A program made the translations under genes and the position numbers. Below, piece after piece: positions 22,154 through 33,639 of a DNA stretch of 64,000 nt. This DNA comes from Protopterus annectens (Eukaryota > Chordata > Ceratodontiformes > Protopteridae). Numbering within the stretch: the first letter of the stretch is position 1; every line of letters begins with the position of its first letter. The DNA lies in assembly GCF_019279795.1 (NCBI RefSeq), contig NC_056727.1, positions 1,204,313,222 through 1,204,377,221 of the forward strand, in the 5' to 3' direction. The notes under the pieces are model-generated. The model had not been told where the DNA came from. It ran no database searches and saw only the letters and a list, made by a program, of their open reading frames with translations.

Positions 22154-23459
22154 AAAAAAAAGAAATCCATGGTATCCCTCAAAGTCTCAGTAAAACCCAG
22201 TATGCAACATATACTGTGTCCAAAACAAACCAAAGAAGAAACTTTGCAGTGTGGAGGGTGTGATGTTCACTTCTTAAATTATGTTATGTACTTAGTTCAC
22301 TTAATAAAAATAAAACTGTAAAATATAACTTTAAAACATGTGCTACAAAATAATCAAATAGAAAATAGTAGGTAGTCCACAGCTGAGTTAAAAATGGAAT
22401 ATCCTTTACTGAAACACACAAATAAGCGATCCTAGTTGAGTGTAATGAAAAGCATCAAAAACATTCCTTATTTCCATATAATCAGATTGTTTGGAGCAAG
22501 GGAGTAGTTACAGAGTGTGGTTCTGTTGAGAGCAATAAAAGCATTACAATCATTTCTTTAGGCAAGTCCCCCTTCCCCCTTAACACTATAGTGTAATCAG
22601 AGACTGTGCTATGCTGAACTGAAACTAGTGACAAATTACAATCGAAGACCAGTTTATTAACACTTTATATATATGCTAACCTACTAATCAAAATTGTATT
22701 AATTGAGAAACTAACTAAAAAATCTCCTAAAAAATGACTGACTGACTAACAAAAAGATCTACCAATAGACATTTACCAGAATAAATATTAGCCACGGTGG
22801 TGCAGCGGTAGCGTTGTTGCCTCACAGCAAGAGGTTCTCCCGTTCGATTCTCAGCTGGACCGCCTTCTGTCTGGAGTCTGCATGTCCTCCCCGCGGTTGA
22901 GTGGCAATTGAAAGACATGCGTAGAATGGGCGTGCCTTCGCTGAAGGTTGGGCGTTGAGCTGGCACCTCGGCACCCGTAAAAAAATCTACTGCCAATCAT
23001 TAGCAGACCGGAGTTCCGCTGTGGCGACCCCTAACCGGGAAAAGCCGAAAGAAGAAGAAAGATACAACTTTTAACAAAGATCGCTTCCATATCAAATAAA
23101 TACTTCATCAGGTTTGTATGTCAAAAACAAATCATAATATTAATGAACATGTGTAGAGATATACAACTGAAAACCTAAGCAGGATGAAAAAAACAATTAC
23201 TAAGCTCGAAGTACAGTAATAAATGTTAAAAATAAAGCACTGAGGCCATGAGGGTCTGTTAAAGTGTGGCATTTAGCTAAGAAAACAGTTTGAGTGTGTA
23301 AGAGTGCACTCAAGAGTAACTGCAACCTTTAAAACAGTTACAATTTACAGTTACAGTATATTTTACAGATTTTTATTAAGTGAACTAAGTGCTAAATATA
23401 ATTTAGGAAATGAACATCACACCCTCCACACTGCAAAGTTTCTTCTTGGTTTGTTTAAC
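22154..23459. mobile_element. 1.3 kb inserted element with inverted arms, family unknown
   Basis: Interrupts the L2-like LINE. The 12-bp sequence ATTATCATCCAC occurs at both edges (22142-22153 and 23460-23471), so it looks like a target-site duplication. Arms at about 22216-22320 and 23345-23460 are inverted copies of each other, sharing AAACTTTGCAGTGTGGAGGG and TTAGTTCACTTAATAAAAA. Text near 23070-23115 (CTGATGAAG on the minus strand) recalls the ends of Penelope-like elements. A non-autonomous DNA transposon or a rearranged Penelope-like piece are both possible. Confidence 0.55.
22791..23061 (+). repeat. tRNA-derived SINE
   Basis: Starts GCCACGGTGGTGCAGCGGTA with an A-box-like segment. The B box is GTTCGATTC near 22853. 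It continues with the body words GGAGTCTGCATGTCCTCCCC and CTGTGGCGACCCCTAAC, and ends in a GAAGAAGAAAG tail. This body and tail are typical of a SINE widespread in fishes. It sits inside the 1.3 kb insertion, so it is one of the later events in this nest. Confidence 0.85.
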
Positions 23460-24799
23460 ATTATCATCCACTAACATCCCTGATAACTTGGTATGCAAAG
23501 TGAATTCAGTTGTATTAAGAGAGAGGAATTTATTTATTTATTTTTATGAAAGAGGTATTTTTGGGGAGGGGTTGAGCATAAGTTATGAGTTACAAACCCA
23601 TGTTTCAGTGGCTGTTAAAGTTTCCTGAGTATTTTTTTTTTGCAGATATGCCAGGTTATTTTATGTACATATGAGTGTGGAGCCATCTGCATATTGTATT
23701 AAGGAGGCCTGTTGTTTGGATGTTTGGAGGGTGTTAGTGAGAATGTTATAAAGGACAAGCCCAATGATAGAGTCTTGTGGTACACCAATGGTGGCTGGGA
23801 GGTATGGAAAGAGGCAGAGTGCATTTTCCTAACTGACACTTACTGAACAAGTAGCTTTTGAACTGTAGAAAAAGGTGAGGTGACACAAATTTAGTGAAAA
23901 CACTTGTAGTAGAAGTTTGCTGTCACAAACTGTGTTGAAGGCTTTAGACAATTCTAGAAATAAGGAGATTAGTTTTCCATCATCTTTAGCTTTACTGACA
24001 GTATCTATAAAGGTTAAAAGTGTAGTATTAGAACAATGGGAGGGATGGAAGCCAAGATGTGTGTGGCATAGGAGTTCTTCCTACAAGAGATAGTTTAGCA
24101 ATTGGTTTTGAATACATTTTTCAAGTAGGAGGGGATAAGATTGCTATATGTCTAAAGTTAAGTGATATCTGTTGACTTTCCTCCTTTGTGTAGAGAGGTA
24201 ATATGTGATATTTTTTGACAGACAGGTAAGGTGGCATTTCTGGACTGATCTATTTATAAGGATTGAGACAGGATGGGCAATACTAATGACTACTAGTTTA
24301 AGGTATTTGCCTGGAAGGTCATCAGCTGAAGAAGAGCACAGTTTAAGTTTGTTTAAGAGTAGTTTTATATAGGATGTGGGCACAGGTCTGGAGGTAAAAG
24401 TGGATGTGATGATATGTGGCTGTTGAGCAGGATTGGGATTAGATGGCGACTCCTTGGTTAGGGACGCTACACTCACTCTATATGAAATAAGAATTGAATT
24501 CACTTGCAGTTTTAAGTGGTGAACTATTGGGAGAGGGGCTAGGGATGAATTTTTGGTAAGGATATAAGATGTCTTTAATGGCTGAACAAAATTTTTTAGG
24601 ATTGTGTTTACCATTATTCTGAATTGTATTACAGTATAGTTTTTGTCTTCATTTATTTGCTTTTTAGTAAGGTTGCGGAGCATTCTGAAATGTTTGAGAT
24701 ATTTTGGTGTCTTACATTTTTTGCCATTCTTTTCATGCTGTTTCTATATCGTACATCAACATTCTGCTCTTTTTGGATCGTCAAACTGCATTATTTTAC

Positions 24800-25125
24800 G
24801 TACACAAGTGAACCCAAAAATGTCAGACTGCTCCAGTTCTTCAGATCTCTTTATTCACAAAAGTATGAGTGCTTTCACAGGTTACACTGCTTCATCAGAT
24901 ACAAACAAGAATAAAAAAGGCTGCATTAAATACTCTATGTATTGTTAGGACTGTGTCCCTTTTACGGTTAAGTGAAATGCATCATGTTAGAGTATTTAAC
25001 GCAGCCTTTTTTATTCTTGTTTGTATCTGATGAAGCAGTATAACCTGAGAAAGTGCTCATACTTTCGTGAATAAAGTGATTTGAAGAACTGGAGCAGTCT
25101 GCTGTTTTTGGGTTCACTTGTGTAC
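24800..25125. repeat. Foldback: 137-bp inverted arms, 52-bp loop
   Basis: 24800-24936 and 24989-25125 are inverted copies at roughly 90% identity by eye. The arms hold TCTGATGAAGCAGT and a TGAATAAAG motif, like the terminal part of Penelope-like elements. The structure lies inside the L2-like LINE. Confidence 0.85.
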
Positions 25126-26165
25126 TTGGAATTGTTTGCTGGTTTATTTTATGTGAGCCTGAAACTTGGAGAATCTTGGTGATTTGTGTTTTTTACTAAA
25201 CTGCACTATTTGTTTTTAGTCTCTTCCTTCTAGGAGGTAAATGGCTATTTTGGATATTAGGAAAGCTGTACTGAATTCATTTACAGCATCATCTAAGGGG
25301 AGGATGTTTAGGATGCTCCAGTTAGTAAATAATACCACAGTAATGAACATTTCTGGGTTAAACTTGGAAAGTTGTGAATTGAATTATAAAAATGTTGTTT
25401 AAGTGGATGTGTGAGATGTGTGGTTGCATAGAATGGGAGATCATCCCAGAGAGTCTGACAATGTAGCTGTGGTGGTGAATTTAACAGATCTGAAACTTCA
25501 ATCCAGGTTTAATAGGGAGTTTGATGTCTTCCTATAATGTGTAGGGCTATTAATTAGTTCTGTGTAACCATACAAGTTTATGCTGGATGTAGGAGAGTTA
25601 GAGGTTATGTCCAGCTAATTGATTTTGACATCAACTAGTAGTATTTTTTTTCTGTGAAATTGTTATGGATATCAAATGTAGGACAGCTGTATTATTGCTA
25701 GGAGGGATGCAAAGGACAGTAATATATATATATGTTTATTTTCAAGAAAGTAATAAAAAGCTATGTTGAACTGAATGTTGGTATTGGTTTGTTGTGTGGG
25801 AAAATGTGGTTGTTGTTGGGAAATATTAACCAGTATTCTTCCTCTTTATGCAGTCATTATAGATGACACTATAGCTGGGATCGTGTCAGTTCAGAGTTGT
25901 TATGCTGGATTTAAGCCAAATTTCAGTTACAATAAGAATATCAAGCTTATATTGGGTAATGCAGGCATGTAGTTCAGTGGTTTTGTTTGATATGCTTGCA
26001 AAAGTTTTGGCTGCAAAATTTAGATTATTGGGGTGGAGCATTTACTGCTGTGGGGTTAGACTAGTGTATGGAAGGGAATCATTTTGATGTTGGTTGTGAT
26101 AGGTAGGGTCAGGATTACAGAGAATGTTTCCATCAAGGAGGACTTTAGCATACAGGAGTATTATT

Positions 26166-28775
26166 GATTTTTTTTTGTTTTTGTTTTTGTTTTTTGAGTG
26201 CACTTTTTCACTTAATTTTATTTTGATTTCAGTTGAAATGTAGTTAATCACTCTGTATTTGGGATAAAGGTGTGGTAACCTCTGGGAGACAAAGCTGTCC
26301 CTCCGGCAGGTTGTATTAATGTCACATACCAGGTTATGGTCTTTAGATTGAGTAACCCGTGTACCATTTGACTTGCAGATATGCAGCATTTCCAATAAAG
26401 CAGGGTCAGAGATTGCCTTATATGCAAGGCAGAGATCACCTCTGAGTAGTCTGTGTGAAACAAAATAAATTAATAGTGATTTCAGATGATTCACACAGGA
26501 CAGATGCTGAAGATCTTGAATTTTTCTTGTGGGGAAACTTTGAGGTCTATCCAACTGCTGCAGGTGCTTGGAAAGGTATATATCAAAAGGGGTGTTGTAC
26601 TCAATTATTGGCCTGATGAGGGAAGAGTACAGGGAGGTTATAACTTATTTTTTTTCTGGAGGCAATGCCCTTACTTATGAGATGAGCAATATAGAATGCC
26701 CTTCTTACCACTGGGGAGACATGGTGATCAAAGGTAAGGTTGCTGTCAACCTGTGTGTCCAGGTGTCTCACCACTGAGTGCATAATTATGGCATTGCTAT
26801 TGATGTGGTAGTTGGCAGGAACATAGCCCTTACTGAAAGGGGTAATAATACATTTTTTTTGCAACGAGTTTAAGGCCATGACTTTGGTACCAATCATTTG
26901 TTTGTATAAGACTCTCTTGTAAGATGCTGACATCATTTGTGGATTCTATGACCACTCCCAGTTTGCAGTCATCGGCAAGCTTTGTCAGCCACAGAGCTTT
27001 AGTTTTTGCTTGTACTTCAGAGAAACAGATTCCAAACACTAGAGGTCCCAGGACTGATTCCTGTGTAACACCACTGGTTACAGGTCTGCTGCTGGAGGCG
27101 GAGTCCCCTCTTTTAACTATATGGGTTGCATCAGTGAGCTAGTTAGTGACCCATCTAATGATATAAGGCTTGATACCTAGCTGGGTGCGTTTGTCAATGA
27201 TGCCTGAGTGGGAGATAGTATCAAAAGCCTTGGCTAGGTCTAAGTAGGCTGTATGTACAGATTTCCTCTTGTCCAGGGCCTTGGTTACTGTCTCAAAGAA
27301 GACCACCAGATTTAACAGACATGACAAATCCAAACTGAGTAGAGTCAAGTGTTTTGAGATTACCTATATCTTTGTTGATAAGGTCCATGATGATTCACTT
27401 CATGGCCTTGCAGATAAGGCTAGTCAGGCTAATAGGTCTCTAGTTTCCAGGGTCAGTGGAAGCACCACCTTTGTGCAACGGAATAATGGTGGCCTTTTTC
27501 CATTCAGCTGGGATGAAGCCAGTGCTTAGAATTTGATTAAAAAGAGTACCCAATGGTGTTGCTAATTCTTGTTGAAGCCCATGTAGGACACAGCCCGGGA
27601 TCTTATCAGGACCCATAAATGCTGTGTTTTTAGCCTTAGTGAGGGAGTTTATGACCTGCTCTTTAGAGGTATAAGGTAGGAGACAGGTGTTACGGATGTC
27701 TTGGGGTACATGTGGCAGGGACAGGAGTAATGTTTTACAGAACCTGTCAGCTAACAGGTTAGCTATGTCCACAGGTTTATTATATGTGGTATTATTAACT
27801 ACCAGTTTGGCACAGATCTGGGCCTTTCATTTTAGGTTACCAATGTAACTAAAGAATGCCTTATGGTTGTCCTTAGTTGAGGAAGCTAATTTGGATTCTT
27901 AGTTTGCTTTGGAGGACTTAGTCTTATTTGCTTGTTTAAGCTGAGGAAGGAGTGTTTCCAGTTTAGGACTGACTCCCTCTTACTCTTAGACAGCAATTTC
28001 TTCCTTTTATTGTAAAGACTGTTAATAGCAGTTGTCCACCAGGCAGGTTTGCTCTACCTTGCGGAGCTTGTTTTGGTCCTATCAAGTACAGCCAAGTCAA
28101 TGCAGTTATACAGGTGTTTGTATAAAGCACTGGTGTAGATCTCAGCATAGTTGCCAGTTCCATCTGAGGGGGGAGGTGCAGTGAAGCTATTTATACCATC
28201 CCATAAGAGGCTATAATCTGCTTTGGAGAAGTTTTTTAGTTTAGTTGCTGCTGGGGGAGTCAGGTGTGATGGTTACTTCAAATGAGACTGATTTGTGGTC
28301 AGACCTCACCAGGGAATACCTCACAGTGGGAGTGCTACAGTAGTCCCTCATATTGGTAAGCACCTGATTCAGGATGTTGGCACCCCTTGTGGGGGTGTCA
28401 ACCAGCTGGTCCAGGGCACTGGAGCTAATGAAGTCAAGGAACCTTTGGGTAAGTGAGTTTGAGCACAAGTAATTTCCCCAGTCAATGATTGGGTAGTTAA
28501 AGTCACTCAAAACCATGGTGTTCGGATGTATCTTGAATGACACAAGTAGATCCAAACAGGCAGAATGGGTGCCCTAATTCAAGTATCTCCAGGGAATCAT
28601 ACTGTTTAACCAATCTGGAGGTGTATTTATCTTTAATGAATATTGATACACCACCTCCTTTCATTTTCATACCTAGAGTTTGTGGTCTGAACCTGTGGAA
28701 GGAGGTGCAACCCAGTATAGCTAAGATGCTGTCCACAGCCTTGAACCTTTCATGTTCTGCAATGTTATTCAACCC
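26166..28775 (-). mobile_element. CR1-type LINE, 5'-truncated
   Basis: Minus strand from right to left. The endonuclease part (28241-28772) has KGGGVSIFIKDKYTS, VLSDFNYPIIDW and VRSDHKSVSFEV. RT follows (27139-27772) with GPDKIPGCVLHGLQ, IIPLHKGGASTDPGN and AYLDLAKAFDTISH. The active-site loop near 26970 reads LADDCKL in place of F/YADD. The C-terminal part (26248-26936) has VDSNLTFDHHV, AFYIAHLISKGI and HRLLRGDLCLAYKAISDP. The usual CR1 octamer tail is absent; the left edge is a CAAAAA-type A-rich tract near 26168-26195. It lacks ORF1 and the endonuclease N-terminus and has multiple frame changes. Confidence 0.82.
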
Positions 28776-30210
28776 AAGCCTTCAATGCCAGACCATGTTC
28801 TGCAGTGCAACCCAAGCCTTTAGTGCCAGACCATGTTCTGCAGTGTTGCTCACACCTACCCTTACATCATGCAGTGCCGCTGACTCTCAGACCTCAGTGT
28901 CACACTATATTCTTCACTGTCACTTACCCCAGCCTTCAGTATCACACCATGTTCTGCCCTGCTTGCTAGACCCATCCCTAAGTAGCATATAATGTACTGC
29001 AGAAGTGCCACTGTCCTCCACGCCTACAGTGTCACCATGCTCTACTCTAGTGCCTATCCAGCTCCCAGTGCCACACTATGTTCTGCCCACTACAGCCTAC
29101 AGTACCATTTCATATTCTGCACTAATTATCACCTTAACCCTTAAATATCATACCATATTCTGTAGTACTGCTGACCTCAAAGCTTTCAGTGCCTCATCCG
29201 GCTCTGCAGTGCTGCTCTCCACCAGTCTTCAGTGCCACAATATGTTCTGCAGTAATACTCCCCCACTTCTCTCAGTATCACATGATGTTCCACATGCTGC
29301 TATCCACTACTCTTCAGTGCCACAATATATTCTGCAGAAATACTCACTTACTGCCCTCAGTACCACATGATGTTCTACATGCTGCTCTCCACTAGTCTGT
29401 AGAATGTTCTGCAGAAGTACTCCCCCACTGCCCTCAGTACCATATGACATTGTACATGCTCTTTATCCCAGTCTTCAGTGCCACAATATGTTCTGCAGTA
29501 GTACTGCCCCACTGGCCTCAGTACCACATAAAGTTCTACGTGCTGCTCACCCCCAGTTTTCAGTACCATCATATATTTTGAAGTAATAGTTATCCCAAGA
29601 CTGCAGTAACACACATGTATTCTGCATGATGCTCATCCTGAGTCTTCACTGCTACACCATGCTCTGCCGTAGTACTCACCCACAGCCCTCAGTACCACAT
29701 GATGTTACATGTGCTGCTCTGCCGTAGTACTCACCCACTGCCCTTAGTACCACATGATGTGGTACGTGCTGCTCTGCTGTAGAACTCATCCACAGCCCTC
29801 AGTACCACATGATGTTGTATGTGCTACTGTACTCACTTGCAGCCATCAGTGTCACACTATGTTCAGCAGTGCTGCTCACTCCCAGCCAGCAGTATCACAC
29901 CATGTTCTTCCCTCCTGCTCAAACCCACCCTTATGTATCACTGTATACAATGTAGTGCTGTTCAAGCCACCCTTCAGTGCCAAACAATGTGCTGTTTCCC
30001 TAAGCCTTCAGTTCAGCACCATGTCCTGCAGTGTGTTCACTCTACAACCTTCAGTATTATATCATGTTATGGAATGTTGCTCCTTCTACCAGCCCTTCTG
30101 TGACAAACCGCATTTTACTTTGCTGATCTTTCCAGGATTCAGAATATATATCATGTTCTGCAGCGTATCACAGTTTTGTACCCTACTAGCCTTTATGGTA
30201 CTTATGTTGT
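28776..30210 (+). repeat. Decayed tandem repeat, 40-odd bp unit in an about 85-bp dimer
   Basis: The phrases CAGTACCACATGATGTTCTA and TTCAGTGCCACAATATGTTC alternate. Repeat starts at 29227 and 29312 give an 85-bp period, and the next clear copy, at 29473, is about two periods on. Units are well diverged, most at the two ends, so the array is old. Open frames here are by-products of the repeat. Confidence 0.8.
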
Positions 30211-30702
30211 TATTTCTACTTTTTCCATTCTTCTCCTACTTACCCCTCCTCTGCCATAGCACTACTTTTTAACTTCTATATTAGACTGTTACACCTCTCT
30301 CTGACTCAGGATATAAATATTTTTCTACATTTTTTCTCCATACTGCCTAATGACCATCAGCCCTCTAATGACCAAACCAGCCCATTCATTCTCCTTGACT
30401 GAAAGCCAGTCACAGAAAGCTGTCAACCAGGCCGCCATCGGGGACTTTCTATACCCTACATTCATTCCTCATGTCTTCCTGAGCATGTAGAAGTCCTATA
30501 GTGCAGGCTTTTTTCAGCATGCATGCATGCTTCAATACATGAACAATGTCTGCAATAGTGCTTACAAGCTGCTCACTAGAATCTTATTTCCTGCCATTCT
30601 CTGCACTTGCTAGGAGACCTGGACTTTGCCAGTGTCACTGTTGCACCAAACTGAGCTGCCACACCTTCCCCGGGGTTGAACGAGCAGGTATTAATTACTC
30701 AC
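30211..30702. other. Putative intron, nothing recognised
   Basis: Lies downstream of the 81-bp exon on the minus strand. I find no further exon with good splice sites. Confidence 0.4.
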
Positions 30703-30783
30703 TCCAATTCCCCTCCGTCAGTTTTCCCAGAATGTGAATCACTAATGCATCTTGATTGTCTGGGGTCAGGGTTTTATCCCTCT
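30703..30783 (-). CDS. Putative host exon 3 (81 bp)
   Basis: On the minus strand an acceptor (TTTGTTTTGCAG) precedes an 81-bp open stretch followed by a consensus donor (A/GTGAGT). With two bases completing the previous codon, 26 codons read RDKTLTPDNQDALVIHIL then GKLTEGNW, and one base is left over. That is the same phase as the two exons upstream (31,070-31,189 and 49,092-49,217), so all three can be spliced together in any order without breaking the frame. The peptide could be a short helical segment (QDALVIHILGKL). I do not recognise a named domain. Gene identity is unknown; it probably belongs with the two exons upstream. Confidence 0.55.
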
Positions 30784-30989
30784 CTGCAAAACAAACAGTG
30801 AAAATGTAAATAATTAAAAAATAATAAATCACAAAAATGCAGCTTGAAGCCCTAGTGTGACAGATAAATTCTGCAAACTTCAGGAAAAGGGTTTACTCAA
30901 GTGAACCCACTAGAAAGTATCAAGTGGGGATACTCTCATATTTTTGGAAGACCGATGTATATATCTTTCGTAGATAAACTCCATCATCT

Positions 30990-31610
30990 GCCTCCTTTGA
31001 CTTGTTAATTTGCTCTTAAGATACACGTGAGGAAAACAAAAATGGTTAGTTATTTGATTATGTACTTACTAATGATGCTGTTATCAGGAACCCATTTTCG
31101 CTGCTCTGTTATTCCTCCTTCAGTAACACCATGTGTCTCATCTTCTTCTTTAACAACCACAGAAAGATGCTCATCTGGAATATTATACCCTGAAAACCAA
31201 AATTAAAAGAAACTCTGCAGTTAAAAAAAGTCTATCCCAGAAACGTTGCACCAAGATTATTCCCAAAACTTTCCCCTACATTACAAAGTTTTCTTCATAC
31301 CTAGACCAAGGATAATTTAAAAAAATATACCAGAAAGGGTTAAGTCTGGTAGCATGGCTACTTCTGGAATCAAATGTCTACTCCATCTTCCATTCAATGT
31401 GCAATCTATTATCAGAGGTTACAAAAGCTGCACAATTTCCTTTGATGTCAGGAAGATTAGAAGGTTATAGGTTAAAGCCTGTCACTAGATACATGGACTC
31501 ATGTGCCTTCACTGACAGTGTAGTGAAGTATAAGGCAGACTGTTGCATTCCCAAAAGTGATATTAAACAGGGTGTTGCTGCCAGTCTCAGTGGTAGCTTA
31601 ATAGAATATT
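30990..31610 (-). repeat. Segmental duplication copy A (exon plus intron flanks)
   Basis: Similarity to 48990-49585 extends on both sides of the exon. To the left are CCTCCTTTGACTT versus CCTCCTTCGACTT and a shared TATGTACTTACT-like donor region. To the right are CTGAAAACCAAAATTA versus CTGAAAATCAAAAATGA and, further out, GATATTAAAC versus GACATTAAAC. The introns have diverged much more than the exon. Confidence 0.6.
31070..31189 (-). CDS. Putative host exon 2 (120 bp), paralog of exon 1
   Basis: On the minus strand a TTTTGGTTTTCAG acceptor precedes 120 bp ending at a strong donor (A/GTAAGTACA). The frame is two bases, 39 codons, one base. The peptide reads YNIPDEHLSVVVKEEDET, then HGVTEGGITEQRKWVPDNSI. 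It aligns along its length with the 126-bp exon at 49,092-49,217 (EHLSV-x-x-KEE; GVTEQ/GITEQ; DNSI/DSSI). The VKEE core fits the sumoylation consensus (hydrophobic-Lys-x-Glu). Acidic KEE-bearing linker exons are common in fish and amphibian zinc-finger genes. That family link is an inference; no zinc finger is seen in the window. Confidence 0.72.
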
Positions 31611-31619
31611 AAGAATCTC

Positions 31620-32768
31620 ACAGTACTTATCTTACAGGGTATCTGTCCTGGCCAAATGCTATTGGGTCTATAAAGACCTGAATTCTCTTTGAAAACAGGC
31701 CATAGTCCTACCAGAACCAATTTAACTATCAGTGAATTACATAAACAAATACATAAAAACAGATATTATTGTAACTCTGCTCTTTGACATGGTCATTACT
31801 AACCGAAGTCTCTTAACAAAAATGTCGGTATTCCTGTCCTTTTGCTTTTCTCTCCATAGGTACATTACTAGGTAAATTACATCATTTGAAGGACCTTCCA
31901 GTCACGCATGTTGGAGTGGAGAATGCCCTATCACCTAGACTAGAATTAGTGTGGGGAACAGTTAGGTGAACAATAGGAGACTCAAGAGTGTATGCAGAAG
32001 GAACAGACCTGGTAGCTTCCCCATAATGAGCACTATATCCATGCAATGGGCATGTATCACAAGTGATTAATGTGTAAAACATTGAACACAATGCACAGTG
32101 TGCACACACCTCAGTGGGCAGCCAGCCAGCAACTCTTCTGGGTACAGAACATCTATGCTCTCTTCCTAGTTTTAAAGGAATAAAGTTAGCTATTTTAATT
32201 CAGAAAAACTGCTATCTGTGTAGATTATCAGTGCAGGTGTTGTGAGGAGAAGCCCATGTTCTACCTGCTGTAAAGACCCCAGTCCCAACAACTTCAGTAC
32301 ACTCATAACCTAATAACATGGTTATGGTCTGCAACATTCCAAGTCAGAAGTTAAGCCTGGTTGAAAATCAGTCCAAGTAAGACCAGAATAAACAAACTGA
32401 GCTAAGGTAAATACCTAGATAGTTAAATTTATGCCTTCAGTACTGTGGGGTATGAAGTTTGAATATTTTAAGTGCTGGCATCTCACTCAGCTGGTTGGTT
32501 TGAAAAAATGTTCCAAAATATGTTAAACTCAATTAACTGCAGTTGTAAAGTTGATTTTTTTTTGTTTTGCTTTTTAGCCACAATTAAAGTTAAACATATT
32601 TCAGGGAGCAAATCCTTAACAAATGTACCTAATGGTATGTTTATTGCATTTTAAAAGCAGATTTTGCTAAGAGTGTCAGTGTGTTGAAGATGCTAATTAA
32701 TGAAAAGAAGGCCTGGAAAATCACAAATCATGTATCATTAGAGGAAAATCATCCACAGTAAAAGGAAA
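31620..32768. other. Intronic DNA, nothing recognised
   Basis: No coding signal or recognisable repeat is seen between the duplicated segment and the first DIRS fossil of the intron. Confidence 0.4.
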
Positions 32769-33639
32769 GTACAGTTGTGTAACAACTTCCCATAACAATA
32801 GAAACTCAAGTCGATCACTGTTTCAGTAGTACTTACTACTAGGATTTATGACAGAAAATAAAATGACCGACCAGTCAACCAGAGCTCAGCACTTCTCCCC
32901 CCTTCAAGATGGGCAAATGTCTGCATGTTAGCGATGTCCAAATGTTGGGAACCAGGATTTGTTGCAGTACAAGATAGAGATGTCCAAATGTTCCTTCTAT
33001 AAAGATGACATTTACCCAAGTCAATTTAGTGCTTTCCTTCTCAGGATGACCACAGGACATCTGCCCAACTAAACCACAGACGGGGGGGGGGGGTTAATGA
33101 TTCTGTCTAAGTAGGGACATATGGGTACCCTCATCAAGGCAGACACACAGGGCTCTTCAAGGTTATTCTGGCCTCAGTAGGCCAGAGGCTTTGAGAAGGA
33201 AAAAGGTGAAAGGGAGACTTACATGGGAATTGGGTATCTATCCCAGTCTAGAATGACCAAGAAAAGAAGAAGGGATAGTGGGAGGGAACCAGCACTGCAA
33301 GAGTGATCCTCTCAAACATCTACAATTCCAGTCAGTTCCTATACAATTGTACTTGTAATTATGTCCTTCCTATAGATCACTGCTGCTGTGATCTTTACCA
33401 GTGAGTTGATTTCCAGACCTGAGGAGAATTGGGTAGTGGATAGGTTGATTGGAATGTCCTAGCCTTAGAAGCAGTGCCTCATCCATAGTGTTTGGAAAAC
33501 ATGTGGACTAAAAACCAAGTAGCTGCATAAGAAAGAGCCTGTGCACTCATACAGTAACTAAGATTGGGAAGACAGGCTGGGAAAGCAATTTACAAGGCAA
33601 CAATGCTAGGACATATGTATGGCTCCCAAGTGTACATCA

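Larger units (their letters stand above)
21100..26165 (-). mobile_element. L2-like LINE, long but decayed, with internal insertions
   Basis: Read on the minus strand it starts with endonuclease text near 26000 (LNFAAKTFASISNK, then TEIWL) and near 25550 (SPTHYRKTSNSLL). RT follows (SADDLPGKYLKL near 24340; GVPQDSIIGL and IQYADGSTLIC near 23650-23780, where the catalytic YADD reads YADG). The C-terminal block is YHVAKAWNSLPISIRS near 21690. The A-rich tail of the element is at about 21100-21130 (TTTATT repeats on the plus strand). Many stops make it inactive. A 1.3 kb insertion (22154-23459) and a foldback (24800-25125) sit inside it. The LINE at 58.7-61.1 kb is the same family. Confidence 0.72.

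Noticed and set aside
24624-24948. Plus-strand frames of about 100 codons
   Set aside because: Antisense to the L2-like LINE and running into the foldback arm.
28537-30272. Several overlapping open frames of 60-170 codons
   Set aside because: They follow the period of the tandem repeat and of the reverse strand of the CR1; no independent coding signal.
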